NCBI RefSeq assembly: GCF_000173415.1
Contig: NZ_ABXW01000045.1
Location: 1-64,000, forward strand
Source of the DNA: Providencia alcalifaciens DSM 30120
Lineage (GTDB): Bacteria > Pseudomonadota > Gammaproteobacteria > Enterobacterales > Enterobacteriaceae
DNA length: 64,000 nt
Direction: 5' to 3'
Shown: positions 54,619-63,806 of the stretch, piece after piece
How the letters are laid out: the number at the start of each line of letters is the position of its first letter
Position numbering within the stretch: position 1 is the first letter of the stretch
The notes under the pieces: model-generated
What the model saw: the letters and a program-made list of their open reading frames with translations, nothing else
Database searches by the model: none
Told to the model about the DNA's origin: nothing
Program-made: the position numbers and the translations under genes

Positions 54619-54634
54619 ACGCAAACGATTGCAT
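54619..54634. promoter_or_regulatory. PurR box upstream of glyA
   Basis: ACGCAAACGATTGCAT matches the PurR consensus ACGCAAACGTTTGCGT at 14 of 16 positions. glyA is a known PurR target in E. coli. Confidence 0.75.
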
Positions 54635-54797
54635 TAATTTTTTTGCTTTCAGATAGCCTTAAACAACACAAAATATAATAGTGCATATTTCAATAATACC
54701 GAGATGAATATCTAACTTTGCAAGCGACCTCTAACTTTGCAGTGAATTCCCTCACTTTTTGACACGTTAATTATTTACATTTACCGTTAAATATTAT

Positions 54798-54820
54798 AAG
54801 TTGCATATAAAATACATGTT
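54798..54820. promoter_or_regulatory. NsrR-like operator upstream of hmp
   Basis: This 23-base palindrome, AAGTTGCATA...AAATACATGTT, lies 43 bases upstream of the hmp start. It resembles the NsrR site that controls hmp in E. coli. A TTTACA -35 candidate lies about 25 bases further upstream. Confidence 0.75.
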
Positions 54821-54862
54821 TGTAAATTCATAAAATCATGAAAATAATTCAGGAGCACCTGT

Positions 54863-56062
54863 ATGCTTGACCAACAAACTATCGCCACAATTAAATCCAC
54901 TATCCCCGCTATCGCTGCAACGGGTCCTAAGCTAACCGCTCACTTTTATGACCGGATGTTCAAACAACATCCAGAACTGAAAGATATTTTTAATATGACT
55001 CACCAAAAAAATGGGGATCAGCGTGAAGCTTTATTCAACGCCATTTGTGCGTATGCTGTGCATATTGAAACCCCTGAAGCCCTGATTGGCGCGGTGGAAA
55101 AAATTGCTCAGAAGCATGTCAGCTTAAATATCAAACCTGAACACTACCCCATTGTTGGTGAAAATTTGTTAGCTGCAATTGATGAGCTACTTAGCCCAGG
55201 TCAGGAAGTCTTAGATGCATGGGGCAGAGCTTACGGTGTACTCGCTGATATTTTTATTAATCGTGAAAATGCGATTTATCATGAGAATGCTGAAAAAGTA
55301 GGTGGTTGGGAAGGTTTAAGAGAATTTAGAGTGACTAAAAAGCAGCCACAAAGCACAGTCATCACTAGTTTTGAATTCACACCTGTTGATGGAAACCCCG
55401 TTGCTGACTACCGCCCAGGACAATACATTACCGTCTATCTGAACGAAAATAGCTTTGAAAATCAAGAAATTCGTCAGTACTCGCTCACTAGCGCACCAAA
55501 CGGCAAGACCTACCGTATAGCGGTCAAACGTGAAGAGCAAGGCACAGTATCAGGCTTTTTACACCAACATCTCAATGAAGGTGATATCGTTCGCTTAGCG
55601 CCACCTTGCGGCGACTTTTTCCTTGATGTCGATCCACAAACACCAGTCACACTGATTTCTGCAGGTGTGGGGTTAACCCCAATGCTCAGCATGCTTAACC
55701 ATCTCACACATCAACAACATCCAGCACCAATCAATTGGCTGCATGCTGCTGAGAATGGTGATGTTCACGCATTTGATCAAGAAGTTAGCAATCTAATGGC
55801 ACAGCATGAGCAAGGTCATTCGGCAGTTTGGTTCAACCAGCCAACGCAACAAGATCAGTTGGGTACAGACTATCAATACCGCGGATTACTGGATTTAGCA
55901 CAAGTGAAAAACAAAGTGCTTCAGCCGAATATGCAATTCTACTTCTGCGGACCTGTCGGCTTTATGCAACATGTCGGAAAACAGCTGATTGAGATGGGCG
56001 TTACTGCTGATAGCATTCATTATGAGTGTTTCGGTCCTCATAAGGTATTGCCACTGAATTAA
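54863..56062 (+). CDS. hmp: Flavohemoprotein nitric oxide dioxygenase
   Basis: Hmp (399 aa) oxidises nitric oxide to nitrate with O2 and NAD(P)H. The N-terminal globin domain has the proximal heme ligand H85 (QKHVSLNI). The FAD domain carries RQYSLTSAP and the NAD domain GVGLTPML. Length fits E. coli Hmp (396 aa). AGGAG precedes the ATG. The upstream NsrR-like site fits NO induction. Confidence 0.97.
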   Translation: MLDQQTIATIKSTIPAIAATGPKLTAHFYDRMFKQHPELKDIFNMTHQKNGDQREALFNAICAYAVHIETPEALIGAVEKIAQKHVSLNIKPEHYPIVGENLLAAIDELLSPGQEVLDAWGRAYGVLADIFINRENAIYHENAEKVGGWEGLREFRVTKKQPQSTVITSFEFTPVDGNPVADYRPGQYITVYLNENSFENQEIRQYSLTSAPNGKTYRIAVKREEQGTVSGFLHQHLNEGDIVRLAPPCGDFFLDVDPQTPVTLISAGVGLTPMLSMLNHLTHQQHPAPINWLHAAENGDVHAFDQEVSNLMAQHEQGHSAVWFNQPTQQDQLGTDYQYRGLLDLAQVKNKVLQPNMQFYFCGPVGFMQHVGKQLIEMGVTADSIHYECFGPHKVLPLN

Positions 56063-56124
56063 TGAAAGTTATTCATTATAGTGAATTGTTTTTTAAGACT
56101 TTAATTTAAATTATTTTTCATTTT

Positions 56125-56189
56125 GCGGTAACGGACTCGCATATAAATATATTGTCATCCCAAGTAGGATATATTTATTCCGTTACCGC
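56125..56189. repeat. Long hairpin between hmp and glnB
   Basis: GCGGTAACGG (56125-56134) pairs with CCGTTACCGC (56180-56189), and an AT-rich inner stem (ATATAAAT/ATTTAT, 56141-56178) continues it after a short internal loop. It lies between convergent genes. The + strand follows with CACTTTTCAC, so it may end hmp transcription weakly. Confidence 0.7.
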
Positions 56190-56247
56190 ACTTTTCACTC
56201 AAATAACTAAGCTTGAATGGTTCAAGTTAGCAAATTAACTGAAATCG

Positions 56248-56598
<351 letters not shown>

Positions 56599-58221
56599 TT
56601 ATGACCAGTTTTTCCGGCCAAAACCTGAGGTAATCGGATAACGACGATCTTTACCGAAATTACGCATTGTGATCCGTGGTCCAACAGGAGCCTGACGGCG
56701 TTTATATTCGTTAATATCGACAAGACGCACAACTTTGCGAACGATTTCTCTATCAAATCCGAGCTTAATAAGATCAGCCACAGATAAATCTTTTTCTACA
56801 TAACCGTCTAAGATAGCATCTAACACATCGTAAGGTGGTAAGCTATCTTGGTCCAACTGACCTGGCGCGAGTTCCGCTGAAGGTGGTCTATCAATCACGC
56901 GCTGCGGAATTGCCGGCGATATTGTATTACGATATTTAGCCAGTTCAAAGACCAGTGTTTTCGGTACATCTTTTAGGACATCAAAGCCACCTGCCATATC
57001 ACCATATAGCGTTGAGTACCCTACTGCTGACTCACTTTTATTGCTGGTTGTCAGCACTAAGCGGCGGCGTTTATTGGACATCGCCATTAAAATAACGGCG
57101 CGGCAACGAGCTTGTAAGTTTTCTTCGGTAGTATCCGGTTGAGTTCCCTCAAACATCGGTTGTAATTGAGCCATAAAAGCATCAAACATCGGCTCAATAG
57201 ACACAATATCAAACTCAACACCTAACAATTCAGCCTGCTCTTTCGCATCATGAATGCTCATTTCTGACGTATAACGAAATGGCATCATCACGGCTTGAAC
57301 ACGATCTTTCCCAATAGCATCTGCCGCAATCGCCACGGTTAATCCTGAATCAATCCCACCAGATAGTCCTAAAATCGCCCCATTGAAGCCATTTTTATTG
57401 ATGTAATCGCGAGTGGCTAAGACTAATGCTTGATATACCTGCGCGATTTGAGACGCTTCAGGCTGTTTCGGCTGCTCAGTCACTAATTTCACATCTTCAA
57501 AGGTGACTGTCGCCACTTGCTCTGCAAATTCAACCATTTGATAGACTTGCTTGCCTTTGTTTGCCAGCACTTTCGAGCCACCATCAAATACGAGTTCGTC
57601 TTGTCCACCCACTTGGTTAAGATAAACAATCGGCAAACCGGTACGCTGAGCATGCTCCACCAGCAGATCACTACGAATATGTTCTTTATTCAGATCATAT
57701 GGAGATGCATTGATAGTCAATACGAGGTCAGCACCCGCCCCTTTAACGGCATCAATGGGTTCGTCATACCAAATATCTTCACAAATCAGTAAACCGAGCT
57801 GATAACCTTTGAATTCCACCACGCACGTTTTTTCCGCCGCAGTAAAGTAACGAGGCTCATCAAAAACGCCGTAATTAGGCAGTTCTTGCTTAAAATAACG
57901 GGCTAATAGCTTGCCTTGGTAGAAAAATGATAATGCGTTATAAATTTCATTCTCTTCGTACCACGGATGTCCCACGATGATCCCGCATTGACTGCTAGCT
58001 TGTTGTAAACGTTTTAATTGCGCAGTGCATCGCTCTTCAAAATCGTGGCGGAAGAGTAAATCTTCAGGGGAATACCCTGTCAGAGCCAGCTCAGAGAACA
58101 TGACAATATCAGTATTTTTTCCCTGTTCTTCAACAGTTTGCAACATGCGTTCGCAGTTGCCTTCAATGTCACCAACTAGCCAGTTAAGTTGTGCCAGTGA
58201 GATATTAAGCTTACGGCTCAT
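56599..58221 (-). CDS. nadE: Glutamine-dependent NAD+ synthetase
   Basis: This 540-aa enzyme makes NAD+ from deamido-NAD+, ATP and glutamine. The N-terminal nitrilase-like glutaminase domain has the catalytic cysteine in LLICEDIWYDEP with Glu in SELALTGY. The C-terminal synthetase domain has the ATP motif LGLSGGIDSG near residue 285. E. coli NadE is only 275 aa and uses ammonia, so this is the other family type. It lies between glrR (41 bases) and glnB (12 bases). Confidence 0.96.
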   Translation of the reverse strand: MSRKLNISLAQLNWLVGDIEGNCERMLQTVEEQGKNTDIVMFSELALTGYSPEDLLFRHDFEERCTAQLKRLQQASSQCGIIVGHPWYEENEIYNALSFFYQGKLLARYFKQELPNYGVFDEPRYFTAAEKTCVVEFKGYQLGLLICEDIWYDEPIDAVKGAGADLVLTINASPYDLNKEHIRSDLLVEHAQRTGLPIVYLNQVGGQDELVFDGGSKVLANKGKQVYQMVEFAEQVATVTFEDVKLVTEQPKQPEASQIAQVYQALVLATRDYINKNGFNGAILGLSGGIDSGLTVAIAADAIGKDRVQAVMMPFRYTSEMSIHDAKEQAELLGVEFDIVSIEPMFDAFMAQLQPMFEGTQPDTTEENLQARCRAVILMAMSNKRRRLVLTTSNKSESAVGYSTLYGDMAGGFDVLKDVPKTLVFELAKYRNTISPAIPQRVIDRPPSAELAPGQLDQDSLPPYDVLDAILDGYVEKDLSVADLIKLGFDREIVRKVVRLVDINEYKRRQAPVGPRITMRNFGKDRRYPITSGFGRKNWS

Positions 58222-58262
58222 AACGTGTTTACTCTCCCTTAATCCTTTAGGCTATAAAGGTT

Positions 58263-59603
58263 TTATTCTTTAAAATCATTCGCTTCTAAATCGTGACGCC
58301 CGAGTAGTTTATAAAACTCGGTACGGTTGCGTCCCGCCATACGTGCAGCTTGGGTCACGTTGCCTTTTGTCATCTGCAATAACTTACGCAGATAATTCAA
58401 TTCAAATTGGTTACGCGCTTCTACAAAGGTCGGTAACGCCGTATTCTCCCCTTCTAATGCTTGGCTAACCAAGGCTTCACTAATTACTGGGGATGTTGTT
58501 AATGCAACACATTGCTCAATCACGTTGACTAATTGACGCACATTTCCGGGCCAACTTGCAGTGATCAAACACTTCATCGCATCACTCGAAAAGCTGCGCA
58601 CAAAAGGCTTATGCCGGTTCGCAGCTTCACGTAATAAATGATTTGCTAATAATGGAATATCTTCAGCGCGTTCATTTAATGCAGGGATCCGTAAGTTCAC
58701 CACATTCAAGCGATAATAGAGATCTTCACGAAACTCATTTTTTTCCATTGCTTTAGGTAAGTTACGGTGAGTAGCAGAAATGATCCGCACATCAATATCT
58801 AAATCTCGGTTACTTCCCAAAGGGCGTACTTTTCGCTCCTGCAAAACACGCAGTAATTTCACTTGAAGTGGCATTGGCATATCACCAATCTCATCTAAAA
58901 AGAGCGTACCGCCGCTGGCTGCAAAAAATAGCCCTTCACGGCTACTCACCGCTCCCGTAAATGCGCCTTTAGCATGTCCAAACAGTTCAGATTCAAGTAA
59001 TTGTTCAGGCAGCGCACCACAGTTAATCGCAATAAACGGCTTATGAGCACGAGGGCTCACCTTGTGAATAGCTTGCGCTAATACTTCTTTACCTGTACCA
59101 CTTTGCCCATTGATGAGCACACTGACATCAGACTGAGCCACCATGTGAGCCTGCTCAAGCAGACGGATCATGAGTGGGCTGCGAGTCACAATACCCGAGT
59201 TCCACTCTACATCACTTATTGGCGTTGATGACAACGCTAGCGCTTCATCAATGGCTTTGTAGAGTGCGTCTTTATCAACAGGTTTCGTTAAGAAACTAAA
59301 TACACCGCGTTGAGTCGCTGCCACTGCATCGGGAATCGAGCCATGAGCGGTTAAGATAATCACAGGAAGGTTGGGATGGGCTTTTTGCACTTCATCAAAC
59401 AGTGCCATACCATCCATCTCGTCCATGCGTAAATCGCTAATGACTAAGTCAATTTTTTCTTTTTGCAGTAATTTTAGCGCTTCAGGTCCGCTTTCTGCTG
59501 TTGAGACTTTAAATCCTTCACTACTTAGACGCATTCCAAGCAATTTTAACAGGCTGGGATCATCATCCACCAAAAGTAAGTTAGCTGACTTACGGCTGGT
59601 CAT
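58263..59603 (-). CDS. glrR: Sigma-54-dependent response regulator GlrR
   Basis: GlrR (446 aa) is the response regulator that activates glmY from a sigma-54 promoter. The receiver domain has the phosphorylated D57 in [12 protein letters not shown]. The AAA+ domain has Walker A GQSGTGKE and the sigma-54 contact GAFTGA. A Fis-type helix-turn-helix ends the protein ([21 protein letters not shown]). Its probable targets are the three TGTC-N10-GACA sites at 62505-62618. Its start overlaps the qseG stop by four bases. Confidence 0.97.
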   Translation of the reverse strand: MTSRKSANLLLVDDDPSLLKLLGMRLSSEGFKVSTAESGPEALKLLQKEKIDLVISDLRMDEMDGMALFDEVQKAHPNLPVIILTAHGSIPDAVAATQRGVFSFLTKPVDKDALYKAIDEALALSSTPISDVEWNSGIVTRSPLMIRLLEQAHMVAQSDVSVLINGQSGTGKEVLAQAIHKVSPRAHKPFIAINCGALPEQLLESELFGHAKGAFTGAVSSREGLFFAASGGTLFLDEIGDMPMPLQVKLLRVLQERKVRPLGSNRDLDIDVRIISATHRNLPKAMEKNEFREDLYYRLNVVNLRIPALNERAEDIPLLANHLLREAANRHKPFVRSFSSDAMKCLITASWPGNVRQLVNVIEQCVALTTSPVISEALVSQALEGENTALPTFVEARNQFELNYLRKLLQMTKGNVTQAARMAGRNRTEFYKLLGRHDLEANDFKE

Positions 59604-60412
59604 TGTGTTTTATTCTCCGAGGAATTCTGTTCGGTAGGTGCTGGCGTTGTCTCCGCGGGGGCAGAGACAGCCGCTTCATCTTCTTTTTCGGCTTCATTCG
59701 CATTTTTTTTGCGTGAAGAGAGCTGACGTTCGATATCCGTCAGGTTTTCTAACTTGCGGGAGGTATTATCAAGCTCGAAACGTAGCTTAGCGTTATCTTC
59801 TTTTAGACGGTCAAGTTTTCCATCCATCTCTTGCTGCATACGCTTATACCGCGCGTTCGCATCCGCTAGATTAATCTGTTGAACCTGCTGTTCACGCCAT
59901 AATTGCAGCAATGGCCGAATAGGCGTTGGGAAACTCAAGCTATAGGTATTAATGCTATCCAACATCTGGCGACGTTCAGCAATGGTGGGTTCCGCGGAAC
60001 CTAATAGAATATTTTTCGTGAATGAAGTTGACCAATTATTCACCTCTATTTTTGCCGCTTCTGCGCGTGCTTTATCGGCATCCATTCTGTCTACACAACC
60101 CATCATTCGTAACCAATAGAGGGCATTTTCCTGCGAGGTAGGCTCTTGGTTTTCCCAGATGGATTCGCAAGAAGCGTAGCGATAATCCGTTGTTTTCACT
60201 TCAGGGATCACCACTTTCGCTAAGGTGTCTAATGGAGATTGTCCGTTCTTCGCAACACAGCCAGTTAAAATAAGTGAGAATAAAAGCATTCCCAAAGGCG
60301 TTCCGACGCGGGAAGGCTTAACACAGCTCCCACGGCGAATTGAGGTTAATTTTGTCTTCAACAATATTGTATTACACAATACTGCCAAGAAATCTGTAGA
60401 CCTGTTTTGCAT
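59600..60412 (-). CDS. qseG: Outer membrane lipoprotein QseG
   Basis: QseG (up to 270 aa) is a lipoprotein encoded between glrK and glrR that interacts with the sensor GlrK (QseE) in E. coli. The lipobox is LILTGC near residue 51, which leaves an unusually long N-terminal segment before the hydrophobic core, so the true start may lie downstream of 60412. The mature part has a helical coiled-coil region (EDNAKLRFELDNTSRKLENL) and an acidic, P/A-rich tail. It begins two bases after the glrK stop codon. Confidence 0.88.
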   Translation of the reverse strand: MQNRSTDFLAVLCNTILLKTKLTSIRRGSCVKPSRVGTPLGMLLFSLILTGCVAKNGQSPLDTLAKVVIPEVKTTDYRYASCESIWENQEPTSQENALYWLRMMGCVDRMDADKARAEAAKIEVNNWSTSFTKNILLGSAEPTIAERRQMLDSINTYSLSFPTPIRPLLQLWREQQVQQINLADANARYKRMQQEMDGKLDRLKEDNAKLRFELDNTSRKLENLTDIERQLSSRKKNANEAEKEDEAAVSAPAETTPAPTEQNSSENKTQ

Positions 60413-60414
60413 TA

Positions 60415-61854
60415 TTATTCATTCTCTGCGGTTAAAGGCAGTTCAATTCGGAAGCAAACATCTGCTGATTTATGCGGCACTAATGATAACTCACCGCCCA
60501 TTTGCTTAATACAATCTTGCGCAATGCTCAGCCCTAATCCACTTCCTTTGACAGCTCCTTTTCTTTGGAGGCTGCCTTGGTAGAAAGGTTCAAAAATCAT
60601 ATTCTGCTCAGATTCAGGAATAGGCGTGCCAGTATTGGCAACTTCAATGAGTAATTTATTTCCCGTTCTGCGGCTTGAAATCCAAATATTACCTGATTCG
60701 CCACCATAGTGCACCGCATTGGAGTAGATATTATCAATAACCCTTCCGAGTAAGGTTGGTTCCGCAAGGCAACTTTCTACTTTTAAGCGGACTTCTGTCG
60801 TAATATTTTTTGCTCTCGCAGGTAAATTATGCGCATTAACAATGTCTTTTATCAGCTTTTTCAAGTCCACCTGCTGGGCAACTGGCGGTTCATCAACGAG
60901 TTTTCGATTATAGTCAAGAAGCTGTTCAATAAGTTGCTGAAGATGCTTGCTGCTTTGATCCAGAATTTCCACAACCTCTTTTTGCGAACTGGTTAAAGGT
61001 CCCGCCACCTCGTCAGCCAATAACTCAGTCCCTTCGCGCATACTGGCTAGAGGCGTTTTCAATTCATGGGAAATATGGCGTAAAAATTCATGGCGCTGCG
61101 ACTCTAACCACGCAAGGCGTTCGCTTAACCAAATAATACGTTGAGCAATGATTCGTAGCTCTCTTGGACCCTTAAAGCGGTCGGTATCATTCTCAAGTGT
61201 CAGCCCAGTCCCTAAACGGTTAATCATTCGCTCAATGATTTTAACCGGACCGATGATCATACGAGTAAATAATGTGACCAATAATGCACTCAGTAAAAAA
61301 AGCAGCAGAGTTTGCCAACCAAATAGCTGCCCTTTGCTAGCAATGGCTTTTTGGAGTTGTTCACCACGGCTGAAGATCACTTCGCGAGTCTGCTGTACAA
61401 CCGCAGTATTTTGCGCAGAAAATTGCTCTAAAACTTTAGTGGTTGATTCTGTCGGTTCATTATTTTCACAACTAATCGCAGTGAGCTTCTGTAAGCCAGC
61501 TGATAATCCAAGTAGCTCAGGTGTTTCAGGCAAGATTGTTTTCTGACGCTCAAGCATTTGTTCATAGTCAGCAAATTGTTTTTGGTATTGTGTCTGCAAT
61601 GCTTTGTCCTGCAACACGCAATATTGACGATAACTACGTTCCATTTCGAGCGCAAGGCTACTCATCGCTTCACTGCGCCGCGCATCAAGTAATGTGGTTT
61701 TATTAATTTCTGCCGCTTGATTACTCAGTTGTTCTAAGCTCTGGTAGGCTTGATAAGCCAATACCAGCAATGGCAAAAGTACCAGCCAAAATGCCATAAC
61801 CACTAACTGCCGCAATGAGCGCGGGAAAAGGCGCAATTTACTCAACGCATTCAT
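60415..61854 (-). CDS. glrK: Sensor histidine kinase GlrK (QseE)
   Basis: GlrK (479 aa) is the inner-membrane sensor partner of GlrR. Two membrane segments (about residues 15-38 and 175-200) enclose a periplasmic domain. The HAMP region follows, then the phosphorylated histidine in RHISHELKTPLASMREG and the ATP-binding domain with GSGLGLSIA. The ATG at 61854 gives the E. coli-like start before LFPRSLRQLVVMAFW; 42 further open codons upstream are not conserved. It is the first gene of the glrK-qseG-glrR-nadE-glnB cluster. Confidence 0.96.
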   Translation of the reverse strand: MNALSKLRLFPRSLRQLVVMAFWLVLLPLLVLAYQAYQSLEQLSNQAAEINKTTLLDARRSEAMSSLALEMERSYRQYCVLQDKALQTQYQKQFADYEQMLERQKTILPETPELLGLSAGLQKLTAISCENNEPTESTTKVLEQFSAQNTAVVQQTREVIFSRGEQLQKAIASKGQLFGWQTLLLFLLSALLVTLFTRMIIGPVKIIERMINRLGTGLTLENDTDRFKGPRELRIIAQRIIWLSERLAWLESQRHEFLRHISHELKTPLASMREGTELLADEVAGPLTSSQKEVVEILDQSSKHLQQLIEQLLDYNRKLVDEPPVAQQVDLKKLIKDIVNAHNLPARAKNITTEVRLKVESCLAEPTLLGRVIDNIYSNAVHYGGESGNIWISSRRTGNKLLIEVANTGTPIPESEQNMIFEPFYQGSLQRKGAVKGSGLGLSIAQDCIKQMGGELSLVPHKSADVCFRIELPLTAENE

Positions 61855-62153
61855 CTCATACCTATTTATATGTAATTCAATGTTAGCAGAACTCCGCTTA
61901 ATGCGAAAAGCGCTGTTTGCATTGATGATTGCCAAACGAGTGTACAGATAGATAGCAATGAACATGCCAAGAAGTTGCATGAAATGTGAATAATTTCAGA
62001 TAAATAGATTAAATATATAAGGATTAAAACACGTCAATAGATAAACATGAGTTTGAAGAGATCGAGGCGCTAGAAATGGGAAGGCGGAGGAAAGAATTGC
62101 GTCTTTCCTCCGCCAGCGATGTTCGACATTGACTATAAATGTCTGATTTTTTT
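61855..62153. other. Spacer between glmY and glrK
   Basis: No gene is seen. A perfect 12-bp inverted repeat, GGCGGAGGAAAG/CTTTCCTCCGCC (62083-62094 and 62103-62114), lies here. On the minus strand TTCCCATTTCT follows, so it may be the real terminator of glmY. The glrK promoter should also be here but is not obvious. Confidence 0.5.
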
Positions 62154-62361
62154 ATATGATTATGTCTTTCATTAAAGATAATCATATAGGTGGTGCCTCA
62201 CTCAACGTGTCGCCCTGTGTTTGATAAAGCTCGAAAGCGAATATCGATGATATTGGACGGTAGGCACCTTACTTTGGCGTCATTCGGGTTTTATGTGGTA
62301 TGTTCCCAATTGCTTGAATCTCTACAAGCTTGGACCTACATAAGCAGTTGAATGAGCAACT
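62154..62361 (-). ncRNA. glmY: GlmY small regulatory RNA
   Basis: GlmY raises GlmS (glucosamine-6-phosphate synthase) by sequestering the adaptor RapZ, which otherwise directs decay of GlmZ. The minus strand from 62361 reads AGTTGCTCATTCAACTGC and then CTTATGT, very like the E. coli GlmY start. TCATTC pairs with GAATGA (62285-62280), TTATGT with ACATAA (62296-62291), and GGTGCC with GGCACC (62268-62192), giving the GlmY/GlmZ fold with CCCGAATGACGC. Position upstream of glrK identifies it as GlmY rather than GlmZ. The 3' end is uncertain: an AT-rich hairpin ends at 62154 without a U-run. Confidence 0.82.
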
Positions 62362-62372
62362 GATTGATATTA

Positions 62373-62389
62373 TGCACAACCCGTGCCAA
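62373..62389 (-). promoter_or_regulatory. Sigma-54 promoter of glmY
   Basis: The minus strand reads TTGGCACGGGTTGTGCA, one mismatch from the sigma-54 consensus YTGGCACGRNNNTTGCW. GG and GC are at -24 and -12 relative to a start near 62361-62362, where the GlmY sequence begins. Confidence 0.88.
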
Positions 62390-62504
62390 CTTTTCAAACC
62401 ATTTTTTAATCTTCTGTTTTTATTGCGTTTTTATTTTTTTATCTATTCATACTTTCTCTGACTCACTGTGAAGGATGAAAATTTCTCGTTATCTCCTACC
62501 GATC

Positions 62505-62522
62505 TGTCTCCAATTCAAGACA
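62505..62522. promoter_or_regulatory. GlrR binding site 1
   Basis: A perfect TGTC-N10-GACA, the published GlrR recognition pattern, lies about 145-160 bases upstream of the glmY start. Confidence 0.85.
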
Positions 62523-62567
62523 GTGAATACCCTGATTTTTAAAATCATTATTTATCAATGGGATAAA

Positions 62568-62585
62568 TGTCTCCTTTTGGCGACA
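62568..62585. promoter_or_regulatory. GlrR binding site 2
   Basis: A second perfect TGTC-N10-GACA, 63 bases from site 1 (centre to centre), about six helical turns. Confidence 0.85.
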
Positions 62586-62600
62586 GCGTCAATCGCTGTT

Positions 62601-62618
62601 TGTCGCTAATTTTAGACA
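62601..62618. promoter_or_regulatory. GlrR binding site 3
   Basis: A third perfect TGTC-N10-GACA, 33 bases from site 2, about three helical turns. An AT-rich tract between site 1 and the promoter (62390-62460) is where IHF would bend the DNA, but no clear IHF motif is seen. Confidence 0.85.
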
Positions 62619-62780
62619 TCGTTATTTGATTTAACTGAATGCTGGTTTGAGAGCCAGATGAACAACAACGACATCATTTTTATACCAATCAAGTTAATTT
62701 ATGATTTTGAAGGTTTTTCCTATTCCAACAATACTTCACATATCCACTCAACATTCTGCCCATCAACATCCGGAGATTAT

Positions 62781-63806
62781 ATGTCTTTACCCTCATCTCA
62801 ACCTTTATCACATTTAGAACCCGGTATTCGCTTACTCCATAAGTCAGTCGGTTTTATCTTTCAAGCTGCGTTACGTGCAGCTATAAAACTCAAACTTGCT
62901 GAACACCTACAAGACGGCCCCCAAACCGCTAAGCAAATTGCACAAAAAATAGAAGCTAATGCCACAATGATCCATAAAATATTACGGTTACTCGCGACAC
63001 AAAACATTTTTACTGCTGTCGATAAACATCAATTTGCCATGACACCGGAGGCTGAGTTTCTCTTAGCCGATCACCCTCACTCTCTCCATAAGGCTGTGCT
63101 AATGTTAACCGACAAAACGCTTTGGGAGCCCTCTTTACACGTTGCCGAAATGACGCTTGGAGAACCGATTTTTAAACGTATTTTTGGAGAGAGCTTTTTT
63201 GAGTATTGGGAAAGAAATGCCAACCTTCCCCATAATTTTCACGATGGAATGGCCTCATTTTCTACCCTAGAAAATCCATTTATCACCGCAAAATACCCTT
63301 TCCCAGAAAATAGTCTGATTGCCGATATTGGCGGGGGGACTGGCGGTTTACTTCTTGGAGTATTAGACGCTAATCCAAAAACCGAAGGCGTTCTCTTTGA
63401 CATGAAAGCAGTAACTGATAAACATATCCTGCATAAGCTAAATGATGATAGCCGCTGGAAAATAGAGAATGGATCTTTCTTTGAAAAAGTCCCGAGTGCT
63501 GATTTTTATTTACTGAAATCTATTTGCCGAGACTGGGATGATGATCATCTAATTCAAATACTGACCACTATTCGCCAGTCGATGACCAAAACATCAAAAG
63601 TGTTGTTAATCGATATTCATCTTAACCACGATAATCAGCCAAATTTTGGTAAAAATCTTGGTCTACTTTGTTCCCACTTGATCATTGGTGCCGATGAGCG
63701 TACCCAAGAAGAACTGGAGATACTATTGCAGCAGGCTGGCTTAAAAACCACGAATATCCTCAAAACTGACTGTGACTTATCCATTTTAGAAGCGCAAATT
63801 GGCTAA
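62781..63806 (+). CDS. SAM-dependent O-methyltransferase (PF00891-type)
   Basis: The protein (341 aa) matches the small-molecule O-methyltransferase family with an N-terminal dimerisation/winged-helix domain (about 10-100: SVGFIFQAALRAAIKLKLAEHL, KILRLLATQNIF) and a C-terminal Rossmann domain. SAM motif I is LIADIGGGTGGLLLG and a later strand is KVLLIDIHL. The usual catalytic histidine region appears changed to SICRDWDDDH, where plant-like members have LHDWxD. The substrate is unknown. The ATG at 62781 has GGAG upstream; 41 earlier codons are open but unlikely. E. coli has purL here, so it is an accessory gene. Confidence 0.85.
   Translation: MSLPSSQPLSHLEPGIRLLHKSVGFIFQAALRAAIKLKLAEHLQDGPQTAKQIAQKIEANATMIHKILRLLATQNIFTAVDKHQFAMTPEAEFLLADHPHSLHKAVLMLTDKTLWEPSLHVAEMTLGEPIFKRIFGESFFEYWERNANLPHNFHDGMASFSTLENPFITAKYPFPENSLIADIGGGTGGLLLGVLDANPKTEGVLFDMKAVTDKHILHKLNDDSRWKIENGSFFEKVPSADFYLLKSICRDWDDDHLIQILTTIRQSMTKTSKVLLIDIHLNHDNQPNFGKNLGLLCSHLIIGADERTQEELEILLQQAGLKTTNILKTDCDLSILEAQIG

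Larger units (their letters stand above)
54513..54862. promoter_or_regulatory. Divergent glyA-hmp control region
   Basis: This 350-base region between divergent genes holds a PurR box near the glyA side and an NsrR-like operator near the hmp side. In E. coli, MetR also acts here; I did not find a clear MetR palindrome. Confidence 0.6.

Noticed and set aside
62154-62187. AT-rich hairpin considered as the GlmY terminator
   Set aside because: On the GlmY strand it is followed by A residues, not U, so it was kept only as a possible 3' boundary.
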